Of a stretch of 64,000 bases of DNA, positions 43,855-51,533 are shown in pieces. How positions within the stretch are numbered: position 1 is the first letter of the stretch; each line of letters begins with the position of its first letter. Below the pieces are notes generated by a model. That model saw nothing but the letters and a program-made list of their open reading frames with translations, was not told the origin of the DNA and searched no databases. Location of the stretch: contig JAILWQ010000001.1 of the NCBI GenBank assembly GCA_025698865.1, positions 806,001 to 870,000 of the forward strand, read 5' to 3'. The position numbers and the translations under genes were made by a program. The DNA is from Erythrobacter sp. (GTDB lineage: Bacteria > Pseudomonadota > Alphaproteobacteria > Sphingomonadales > Sphingomonadaceae).

Positions 43855-44346
43855 CTACCACGCCACGCTGTCGCCTTCCTTTATGCCGAGTTCCGCCGCG
43901 CGGCCGCCGGGCAGTTCGAGAACCGCGACCACTGCCCCGACGGAGGAAACCGGCTGCGTCGAATAAGGCACGGTGTGTGCCGCGATGTTGCGGATCTTCC
44001 GGTCCGCCCCGATGAAGATTATGTCGAGGGGCAGCGGCGTGTTCTTCATCCAGAAACTGCGCGGCTGAGGCGCGCTGCCGGGAAAGATCATCCCCTCGTT
44101 CGCGCCCAGTTCGGTGCGGAACATGAGGCCCTTCGCCTGTTCCTTGGCAGTCCGCGCGATCTCGACGCGAAAGCGGTGCTCCGTATCGGCCGAGCGGATG
44201 GTCAGCGGGACGATCTCGAGGCCGGACACAGGATGGGTGGATGGCGCGACCTTCGCCGGCGCGGCGACATCCGCCTCGGCCGGAGGCGAGCAGGCGGCGA
44301 GTGCCAGCACTGCCGACATGGCGGTGGCTGCAACAGAAATCCTCAT
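43855..44346 (-). CDS. DUF192 lipoprotein
   Basis: 163 residues with a lipoprotein signal (AVLALAAC). The DUF192 domain is clear: RTAKEQAKGLMFRTELGANE, GMIFPGSAPQPRSFWMKNTP, LPLDIIFIGADRKI, VLELPGGRAAELGIKEGD. The N-terminal ATGA overlaps the recX stop. Role unknown; a periplasmic location is likely. Confidence 0.9.
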   Translation of the reverse strand: MRISVAATAMSAVLALAACSPPAEADVAAPAKVAPSTHPVSGLEIVPLTIRSADTEHRFRVEIARTAKEQAKGLMFRTELGANEGMIFPGSAPQPRSFWMKNTPLPLDIIFIGADRKIRNIAAHTVPYSTQPVSSVGAVVAVLELPGGRAAELGIKEGDSVAW

Positions 44347-44936
44347 CGGACATAGTCCCCTTCATCCCGCTCTTCGGCCTCGTCCACCCAGAGGGCGAGA
44401 TCGGCTTCGCTGGCGGCTTCGATCACCCGCCTTGCGGACGCGAAATCATGGCCCGCCCGCGCCATCGCGGCAAGCTGTCGGTCGCGTCGCCGCTGCCCCT
44501 CCTCTCCCGTCAGAGCCTGGCCGAAAGGTCCGAACCGCCGGCGCCTGGCCAGTCGCACCGCCGCCTCGCGCGCCTCGCGTTCGCCGGGCACGTTGTCCTC
44601 GCGGATATCAGCGTCGATGCCGGCCGCGCGCAAATCCTCGCCGATCCGCCGCGTGCCGTAGCCCCGCGCGGTCAGCGCGGAGGCGCGCGCCTCTGCCCAG
44701 CCCGCATCGTCTACGAAGCCGCGTTCTTCGAACGAAGCCACCAGACCTTCGAGATCGGGCGCGTTTTCGCCCTCCCATTCGCGTTCGCGCAGCTTGCGCG
44801 CGAGATAGCGCCGCAGTTTGCCCGAGGTGGTCGCATAGCGCGCAACATATCGCATCGCGAGGTCTCTCAACCCTGCGGAATCGAGCGGTCTTGGCGTGCG
44901 GGCCTTGCGTCGAGACTGTCGGGGGTTATGGTCCAT
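44343..44936 (-). CDS. recX: RecX-family regulatory protein
   Basis: 197 residues from the ATG at 44936 (an ATG at 44954 is possible). Features of RecX: AMRYVARYATTSGKLRRYLA, VASFEERGFVDDAGWAEARA, LTARGYGTRRIGEDLRAAGI. In other bacteria RecX binds RecA filaments and inhibits them. recA is not in the window. It is coupled to the DUF192 gene. Confidence 0.85.
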   Translation of the reverse strand: MDHNPRQSRRKARTPRPLDSAGLRDLAMRYVARYATTSGKLRRYLARKLREREWEGENAPDLEGLVASFEERGFVDDAGWAEARASALTARGYGTRRIGEDLRAAGIDADIREDNVPGEREAREAAVRLARRRRFGPFGQALTGEEGQRRRDRQLAAMARAGHDFASARRVIEAASEADLALWVDEAEERDEGDYVR

Positions 44937-45064
44937 CGGACATATTCCTGCCATAGTCCTTATCGAATGGGAAAGTTTCCGGATCAGGCGCACCGCAGAT
45001 GCGCACCGGTGACGCGATTGAGGATGCCACAAGGCGCTGATAACTCACAGGTATTTCCGCATAT

Positions 45065-46813
45065 ATGACCGACGCCGTTCTTACGCCGACGCCGAACGAC
45101 TGCGACCTGCCGCGCCGCAGATTGGATTTTTCGACCTTCAACGAAGCGATCGACTACGCTGCGCGAAGCGAAAAGGGCCTCAATTTTCACGACATGCGCG
45201 GGACGCTCGTCGAGGTCTATCCGTATTCGCAGATGCGCGCGGACGCGACGGATGCGGCGCGCCGCCTGCGGGCCATGGGTATCGAGAAGGACGACCGTGT
45301 CGCGCTGGTGGCGGAAACAGGCGCGGAATTCGCCGCCCTGTTCTGCGGCTGCATCTATGCCGGTGCGTGGCCTGTCCCGCTGCCCCTGCCGACGACGTTC
45401 GGCGGCAAGGAAAGCTATATCGAGCAGCTCGCGGTCCAGCTCGAGAGCAGCGATCCCCGAATCCTCCTCTACCCGGCCGAAATCGGCGAGATGGCGGCGG
45501 CCGCTGCCGAACGGCAGGGCTGCGAAGGGCAGAGCTGGGAAGATTTCGCCCGGCGCCCCGCCCCGCCCCTCGAACTGGCCGAGGCGAGCCCGGACGACAT
45601 CTGCTACCTGCAATATTCTTCCGGCTCGACGCGCTTTCCCACCGGTGTCGCGGTCACCCACCGCGCGCTGCTGCATAATCTTTTCGGCCATGCCGAGAGC
45701 GTCGATCTCGGCGTGAACGACCGGGTGGTGAGCTGGCTTCCCTGGTATCACGATATGGGCCTTGTCGGCTGCCTGCTCTCGCCGATCGCCAACCAGGCCT
45801 CGGTCGATTACATCAAGACCGAACATTTCGCCCGCCGCCCGCTGGCATGGCTCGATCTCATCAGCCGCAACCAGGGCAACACGCTCAGCTACTCGCCGAC
45901 TTTCGGCTACGACATCTGCGCGCGGCGCATTTCCAGCCAATCGAATGTCGGCGACAAGTTCGACCTGTCGCGCTGGCGCACCGCCGGCAACGGAGCCGAC
46001 ATGATCCGGCCCGACGTGATGCAGAGCTTCGTCAACTGCTTCACATCGGCCGGTTTCAAGGCAAGCGCCTTCACGCCGAGCTACGGCCTTGCCGAGGCGA
46101 CGCTGGCCGTCACGGTGATGCCGCCGGGCGAGGGTATCCGGGTCGAGCTGGTCGAGGAGGAACGGCTGTCGGGCCGCCCGCGCGACCTGTCGCGCCCCGC
46201 CCGCTACCGCGCCATCGTCAATTGCGGCAAGCCGCTTCCCGGCATGGAAGTCGAGATTCGCGGCGAGGACAACCAGCTGCGCGAAGACCGCCAGATCGGC
46301 AAGGTCTGGTGCCGCGGCGAAAGCGTGATGCATTCCTACTTCCGCAACGAGGAAGCGACCCGCGACTGCCTCGTCCCGAGCGCAGACGGCGGCGCATGGC
46401 TCGACACCGGCGACATGGGGTACATGGCGAACGGCTATCTGTTCATCGTCGGCCGGGCGAAGGACATGATCATCATCAACGGCAAGAACCACTGGCCACA
46501 GGACATCGAGTGGGCGGTGGAACAGCTGCCCGGCTTCAACCACGGCGACATCGCGGCCTTCTCGATCGAGACCTCCGACGGGGACGAGGCGCCGGCCGTG
46601 CTGGTCCATTGCCGCGTCTCCGACCCGCAGGAACGGATCAAGCTGCGCGACCAGATTTCGGAAAAAGTCCGCTCGGTCACCGGCATGAACTGCGTCATCG
46701 AACTGGTCCCGCCGCGCACGCTGCCGCGGACGAGTTCGGGCAAGCTCAGCCGGGCGAAGGCGAAGCGCCTCTATCTCTCGGGCGAGATCCAGCCGCTCGA
46801 TCTCGCGGCCTGA
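45065..46813 (+). CDS. fatty acyl-AMP ligase (FAAL-like acyl-activating enzyme)
   Basis: 582 residues of the ANL superfamily. P-loop-like YLQYSSGSTRFPTGVAVTH (about 180-198), WLPWYHDMGLVGCLLSPI (FAAL signature), TPSYGLAEATLAVT (A5), WLDTGDMGYMANGYLFIVGR (A7/A8) and a C-terminal SSGKLSRAKAKRLY. The FAAL class makes acyl-adenylates passed to acyl carrier proteins instead of CoA. No ACP, polyketide or peptide synthase gene adjoins it. Cytoplasmic. Confidence 0.9.
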   Translation: MTDAVLTPTPNDCDLPRRRLDFSTFNEAIDYAARSEKGLNFHDMRGTLVEVYPYSQMRADATDAARRLRAMGIEKDDRVALVAETGAEFAALFCGCIYAGAWPVPLPLPTTFGGKESYIEQLAVQLESSDPRILLYPAEIGEMAAAAAERQGCEGQSWEDFARRPAPPLELAEASPDDICYLQYSSGSTRFPTGVAVTHRALLHNLFGHAESVDLGVNDRVVSWLPWYHDMGLVGCLLSPIANQASVDYIKTEHFARRPLAWLDLISRNQGNTLSYSPTFGYDICARRISSQSNVGDKFDLSRWRTAGNGADMIRPDVMQSFVNCFTSAGFKASAFTPSYGLAEATLAVTVMPPGEGIRVELVEEERLSGRPRDLSRPARYRAIVNCGKPLPGMEVEIRGEDNQLREDRQIGKVWCRGESVMHSYFRNEEATRDCLVPSADGGAWLDTGDMGYMANGYLFIVGRAKDMIIINGKNHWPQDIEWAVEQLPGFNHGDIAAFSIETSDGDEAPAVLVHCRVSDPQERIKLRDQISEKVRSVTGMNCVIELVPPRTLPRTSSGKLSRAKAKRLYLSGEIQPLDLAA

Positions 46814-46831
46814 CAGCGGCGCCGGCCCGGA

Positions 46832-48376
46832 TTATTCGGACGTTTCGGTTTCGAACGCGGGAGTGGCCGTCCACCCGGCGGTCATGACCGGCCCGCCGAC
46901 GATCCTTGTGGTTTGCACGCCGCGCGCCGCGAGGAGCTCTGACGCCACCGCGCGGATCTCCGGAGACCCTCCCGTCAGGCTCACCGCCTGATCGCGGCGC
47001 AAGGCTGCCCAGGCGACGAGTTCGAGCGCCGCCCGCCCCGCCTCTGTTGGCGCGCCTTCGGCGAACGGGATGGACGGCAGGGCCAGAACCGGCGGTTCGA
47101 CCCGCACCGACCAGCCGGGAGATTCGCGCGCTATACGCGTCTCCAGCGCCCGGTACGCGGCAAGATTCGCGCCGGCGATCCGCGCGCGCACGATGGCGCG
47201 GCGGGCATCGCGATCAATCGTGATGTCGTCCGACCCGGTTCCGGAAATGACCGCCAGCCGCTCTTCCAGCAGGCGCGCCTCCTCGATGATGGCGTCGCGC
47301 GAACTCGCCTGGGCCGCGAGAAGCTCGATCGCCTCGGCTTCCTCACCGGTCCCCACGCGAAACTGGGTGAGGGAAAGTCTGACCGGGCGACCGAGCTGTT
47401 CTGCCAGTGCCTTTTCGCTCAGTTCCTGCGCGTTCGCGCGGGCGTTGGGCGTCAGCAGCGTGGCGGAGATCGTGACCGGCTCGGCATCGAGGTCGAACTC
47501 GATATTGCTGATGCGCGCCTCGCTGCCGGCCTCCGCGACGATCGTCGTGCGGATGAGGCGGGCGGCGTTGCTCTCCCACACGATCTGGCGAAGCGAGAAA
47601 AACAGCGGCACCGCCAGCGCCACGAACACCGCGATGATCAGGGCGGTCTGCCAGCGCGTCTGCTTGCCCGAAAGCCGCGCGCTGAAACCATAGAGCCGCG
47701 CCATGAGCGTGGCGACGAGCGCGATCGTCATGAGGTTGGTGACGTAGAGAAGCAGGGCGCCGGAAAAGACCGTCCAGTTCGCCGTGGCGAGGCCGAAGCC
47801 GACCACGCCCAGCGGCGGCATCAGCGCGGTGGCGATCGCAACGCCCACGATGGTGCCCTCGCGCCCGCGGATCATGGAATATCCGCCGGCGAGCGCGGAG
47901 AAGACGGCCACGGCAAGGTCGAACAGGTTCGGCCGGGTCCGCGCCGCGATTTCCGGCGTGACGGTCTGGAGCGGCGACACGAAGACGATCAGGGCGGTCA
48001 GCGCGACCCCCAGTATCGTGCCCGCCGCCAGCGCCAGCGCCGATCCGCACAACCACTTGTAGTCCCCGATCGCCAAGGCGAATCCCGCGCCGATGATCGG
48101 ACCCATCAGCGGCGCGATCAGCATCGCTCCGATGACGACGGCAGGCGAGGACAGCAGCAGGCCGAGGATTGCGATCCCCGCCGACATGGCCAGCATGAAG
48201 AGATAGCGCGGCGAGGTATAGGCCTCGTCGCGCCGCTGCTTGATGACCTCTTCCTGATCGACCGTCTCGACCACCGACATGCGCCACCAGCGCCGGTATT
48301 TCTCGAGCCTGCCGTCGAGAGCGCGGTCGATCCAGCTTGTCGATGTCAGACTGTCGTCGTTCGGCGCGCTGGCCAT
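46832..48376 (-). CDS. DUF389 membrane protein
   Basis: 514 residues; the ATG at 48376 has GGGAGCTACG upstream. The DUF389 core includes YLFMLAMSAGIAILGLLLSS, VVIGAMLIAPLMGPIIGAGF, GREGTIVGVAIATALMPPLG and several further TM helices to about 270. The C-terminal about 230 residues are soluble (ISATLLTPNARANAQELSEK) and probably periplasmic. Transport function unknown. Confidence 0.88.
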   Translation of the reverse strand: MASAPNDDSLTSTSWIDRALDGRLEKYRRWWRMSVVETVDQEEVIKQRRDEAYTSPRYLFMLAMSAGIAILGLLLSSPAVVIGAMLIAPLMGPIIGAGFALAIGDYKWLCGSALALAAGTILGVALTALIVFVSPLQTVTPEIAARTRPNLFDLAVAVFSALAGGYSMIRGREGTIVGVAIATALMPPLGVVGFGLATANWTVFSGALLLYVTNLMTIALVATLMARLYGFSARLSGKQTRWQTALIIAVFVALAVPLFFSLRQIVWESNAARLIRTTIVAEAGSEARISNIEFDLDAEPVTISATLLTPNARANAQELSEKALAEQLGRPVRLSLTQFRVGTGEEAEAIELLAAQASSRDAIIEEARLLEERLAVISGTGSDDITIDRDARRAIVRARIAGANLAAYRALETRIARESPGWSVRVEPPVLALPSIPFAEGAPTEAGRAALELVAWAALRRDQAVSLTGGSPEIRAVASELLAARGVQTTRIVGGPVMTAGWTATPAFETETSE

Positions 48377-48525
48377 CGTAGCTCCCGGCTTGCCATTCAG
48401 CGGAACGATCCCATAGATTGCCGCAACCGCCCGATCAAACGAGATACGATCAAGAACGATCCGACCGGACCGCCGTTATAGTTGCGTAATACAGTTGCTG
48501 TCGCCATAATGGCGCAAAGGACGAA

Positions 48526-49767
48526 ATGATGGCCGATACGCTGAACCCGCAAACCTCTTCCGCCGCTGCCCCCGTGGCCACCAAGGCCGCTTCCAATTTC
48601 CAGCTGACGCCGCCCGACCCGGTGCCCGACGTCGCGCCGGACAGGGCCGCCGGTCTCGTGCCGGTGTCGGAAGAGACCAAGTCGAAGCTCCAGATCAAGG
48701 TCGACGGTTTCGTCGAAGATCTGGTCGGCTCCGATGCCAATTCGCCCGAATTCGGGCAGAAGGTCGACCAGATCACCAATATGGGCCGCAAGGAGATCAT
48801 GGCAGCGGCCGGCATGTCCAACCGCTTCCTCGACCGGCCGGTGCGCGCAATGGACAAGGACGAGGGCGTCGGCGCCAATCTGGCCGAGCTGCGCCGGGTC
48901 GTCGAGGATCTCGATCCGGGCAAGCGCGGCAAGCTGTCGGGCACCCGCAAGATCCTCGGCATCATTCCCTTCGGCAACAAGCTCAACAATTACTTCCGCA
49001 GCTATCAGAGCGCGCAGACCCACATCCAGTCGATCCTGTCGAACCTCGCCAGTGGCAAGGACGAGCTGATCATGGACAATGCCGCGATCGACGTCGAACG
49101 GCAGAAACTGTGGGAGGCGATGGGCAATCTGGAGCAGATGATCCACATCTCCCGCGCGCTCGACGAGAAGCTGGAGGAGAAGGCCGCCGATCTCGACGCG
49201 ACCGATCCGGCCAAGGCCAAGGCGATCCGCGAAACCGCCCTGTTCTATGTCCGCCAGCGCACGCAGGACCTGCTGACCCAGATGGCGGTGAGCGTGCAGG
49301 GCTATCTCGCGCTCGATCTGGTGAAGAAGAACAATGTCGAGCTGGTGAAGGGCGTCGACCGGGCCAGCACCACCACGGTCGGCGCGCTGCGCACCGCGGT
49401 CACCGTGGCCGAGGCGATGACCAACCAGCGGCTGGTGCTCGGGCAGATCACCGCGCTCAACGAGACCACGGCCGGCATCATCGATTCCACCAGCACCATG
49501 CTGCGCGACCAGACCGGCAAGATCCACGAGCAGGCCGCGGCCAGCACCATCCCGCTCGAAACGCTCCAGCGCGCCTTCCAGAACATCTACGACACGATGG
49601 ACGAGGTCGACGAGTTCAAGGTCCGCGCGCTCGATTCGATGAAGCAGACGGTCACCGTGCTCAGCAGCGAGGTCGAGAAGTCGAAGGGCTACATCGCGCG
49701 TGCGGAAGGCCAGAACCAAGCACAGCGGCAGGTCGCGGATTCGGGCCTGCTGAGCCTGGAGGGCTGA
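48526..49767 (+). CDS. telA: toxic anion resistance protein, TelA/KlaA family
   Basis: 413 residues with AAGGACGA before the ATG pair. Helical family core: KIDGFVEDLV-like start (LQIKVDGFVEDLVGSDANSP), GKRGKLSGTRKILGIIPFGN, LNNYFRSYQSAQTHIQSILS, LDLVKKNNVELVKGVDRAST, TTAGIIDSTSTMLRDQTGKI. Named from tellurite resistance, but the general role may be in envelope stress. It is followed by the xpaC-like gene after one base. Confidence 0.9.
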   Translation: MMADTLNPQTSSAAAPVATKAASNFQLTPPDPVPDVAPDRAAGLVPVSEETKSKLQIKVDGFVEDLVGSDANSPEFGQKVDQITNMGRKEIMAAAGMSNRFLDRPVRAMDKDEGVGANLAELRRVVEDLDPGKRGKLSGTRKILGIIPFGNKLNNYFRSYQSAQTHIQSILSNLASGKDELIMDNAAIDVERQKLWEAMGNLEQMIHISRALDEKLEEKAADLDATDPAKAKAIRETALFYVRQRTQDLLTQMAVSVQGYLALDLVKKNNVELVKGVDRASTTTVGALRTAVTVAEAMTNQRLVLGQITALNETTAGIIDSTSTMLRDQTGKIHEQAAASTIPLETLQRAFQNIYDTMDEVDEFKVRALDSMKQTVTVLSSEVEKSKGYIARAEGQNQAQRQVADSGLLSLEG

Positions 49768-49768
49768 T

Positions 49769-50527
49769 TTGTCGGATCTCACCACCCATTCCGAGCGGCT
49801 GATCGAGGACGGCCGCCGCCTGCGCGACGACAACCGCGCGGGCGGGCGCCACCGTCGCACCCGCTCGATCGGGGAAGGTTCGTCGAAGGCAAAGCGCGAC
49901 CATCTGGTGCGCAAGGTCCGCAATGTGGTGATCGCAGTCTTCGCGATCTGGCTCGCCAGCGGAATTGCGGGAGCGATCTTCAGCGGGATCGGCTTCTGGG
50001 GCGTGATGGCGGTGCTCGTCGCGACGATCGTCGCCGTGGCGGTGTTTTCCAGCTACCCGAAGATGAAGACGCCGAAACGCGCGGACATCAACAAGGGCGA
50101 CGTGCGGCAGATGGTTGGCAAGACCGAACTCTGGCTGGAAGCGCAGCGCCCCGCCCTGCCCCCGCCCGCCGCGCGCCTTGTCGAGGATATGGGCGTGCAG
50201 CTCGACGCGCTCGGCCTGCAACTCGAGGGGCTCGACCAGAACCACCCCAAGGCACGCGAGGTCCGCAGCCTGGTGGGCGAGCAATTGCCCGAGATGATCG
50301 ACAGCTATCGCCGCATTCCCGCCCATCTGCGGACCGAGCAGCGCGCCGGATCGACCCCGGACCAGCAATTGACCGACAGCCTCGGGAAGATCAGCGGCGA
50401 AATCGATTCGATCACCCGGCAACTCGCCGAGGGTTCGCTCGACGATCTGGCGATCAAGCACCGCTATCTCGACTACAAGTTCGGCGAGGGCGCCGCGACC
50501 AGCCCGCAACTGGAGAACAAGAACTGA
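49769..50527 (+). CDS. XpaC-like membrane protein (TelA partner)
   Basis: 252 residues from a TTG start immediately after telA. Basic N-terminus, then two hydrophobic helices (NVVIAVFAIWLASGIAGAIF and GFWGVMAVLVATIVAVAVFS), then a helical cytoplasmic domain (LEDMGVQLDAL-like VEDMGVQLDALGLQLEGLDQ; IKHRYLDYKFGEG). The XpaC (5-bromo-4-chloroindolyl phosphate hydrolysis) family is often paired with telA. Stop and next start overlap by one base. Confidence 0.75.
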   Translation: MSDLTTHSERLIEDGRRLRDDNRAGGRHRRTRSIGEGSSKAKRDHLVRKVRNVVIAVFAIWLASGIAGAIFSGIGFWGVMAVLVATIVAVAVFSSYPKMKTPKRADINKGDVRQMVGKTELWLEAQRPALPPPAARLVEDMGVQLDALGLQLEGLDQNHPKAREVRSLVGEQLPEMIDSYRRIPAHLRTEQRAGSTPDQQLTDSLGKISGEIDSITRQLAEGSLDDLAIKHRYLDYKFGEGAATSPQLENKN

Positions 50528-50826
50528 TGCGTGTTCCCATCGCCCACGATCTGCCCAAGGAAGAGGTCCGCCGCCGCTTGCGCGATCGCAGCCACGAGAT
50601 CGCCAATTTCGTGCCCGGCGGCATGGCCGAGGTTACGACCGGCTGGCCGGACGAGGACCGCATGACGCTGGGCGTGCGGGCCATGGGACAGGGTATCGAC
50701 GGGGAGGTCATCATCGAGGATCGGCAGGTGATCTTCGTGGTCAACCTGCCCCCCGCCCTCTCTTTCGTGGAGCCGATGGTGGCGGGTGCGATCCGCGACA
50801 AGGGACAGAAGCTCCTCGCTTCGTAA
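50527..50826 (+). CDS. polyhydroxyalkanoic acid system family protein
   Basis: 99 residues. The family pattern is MRVPIAHDLPKEEVRRRLRD, then DEDRMTLGVRAMGQGIDGEV and FVVNLPPALSFVEPMVAGAI. Small proteins of this group are found near PHA granule genes, but here the gene is coupled to telA-xpaC and no PHA gene is present. Its function is unclear. Confidence 0.8.
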   Translation: MRVPIAHDLPKEEVRRRLRDRSHEIANFVPGGMAEVTTGWPDEDRMTLGVRAMGQGIDGEVIIEDRQVIFVVNLPPALSFVEPMVAGAIRDKGQKLLAS

Positions 50827-50972
50827 TAGACGCCAGTCTGCCCTTTCCGTTTGGGAACCAGCGCTTTAGGCATGGGTTGATGAACGGGCGGCGCTAGCAT
50901 TGCGCCGTGCGCTGCCCGCCAGCCGAAATCTTGCCGAGGACCGCGCGGTTCACCACGACGTTGAAAGACCCC

Positions 50973-51533
50973 ATGACAATGCCGAGCGACGATCCCCGAA
51001 CGCTGCGGGACCTACTGAGGGATTCGACACGATCGGCGCATGACGCGCTGGACGAGGCGATGGCGGCGGCAGGACAGGCCGACGGCGAGGCCTACGCCGA
51101 TTTTCTGGCCATCCAGCATAGCGCACGGACGCCGCTCGAACGCTGGGCCGACGAGATCTGCCCCGCCGATATGGTGCCCCCCGCCCAATGCGCGATACTT
51201 GCCGAAGACCTCGCATCTCTCGGCCGGCCTCTGCCTGAACCGGCCGGGCTCGAGCCGCCGGAGACAGTCGACTGGCATGGCCTCGCCTGGGCTCTCGCCG
51301 GGTCGTCGCTCGGCAATCGTGCGATGCTGGTGCGGCGGCGCAAGGTCTCGGCCGGTGGCCCGGACCGCTTCCTCTCCGATCCGGCGATGCCGCAATATTT
51401 CCGCGAGCTTCTCCCCACGCTCGCCCGACCGGCCACGCCTGAAATCGAGGAGGGCGCCATCGCCGCCGCACTCGCCGTCTTCGCGACCTTTGACGAGGCG
51501 CTGCACCTTCACGGCGAGAGATTTGCCGCATGA
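50973..51533 (+). CDS. bphO: biliverdin-producing haem oxygenase
   Basis: 186 residues from the ATG at 50973 (an ATG two codons later is possible). The proximal-His motif DSTRSAHDALDEAMAAAG lies near 17-34 and the distal-helix-like region WALAGSSLGNRAMLVRRRK near 110-128. It opens haem to biliverdin, the chromophore of the phytochrome encoded next. The stop overlaps the bphP start (ATGA). Confidence 0.9.
   Translation: MTMPSDDPRTLRDLLRDSTRSAHDALDEAMAAAGQADGEAYADFLAIQHSARTPLERWADEICPADMVPPAQCAILAEDLASLGRPLPEPAGLEPPETVDWHGLAWALAGSSLGNRAMLVRRRKVSAGGPDRFLSDPAMPQYFRELLPTLARPATPEIEEGAIAAALAVFATFDEALHLHGERFAA

Noticed and set aside
44984-46609. 541-codon minus-strand frame opposite the fatty acyl-AMP ligase
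   Set aside because: All ANL motifs are on the plus strand; this frame has no recognisable domain.
48397-49923. 508-codon minus-strand frame opposite telA
   Set aside because: Antisense shadow; composition is His/Arg/Asp-rich as expected for the complement of a real GC-rich gene.
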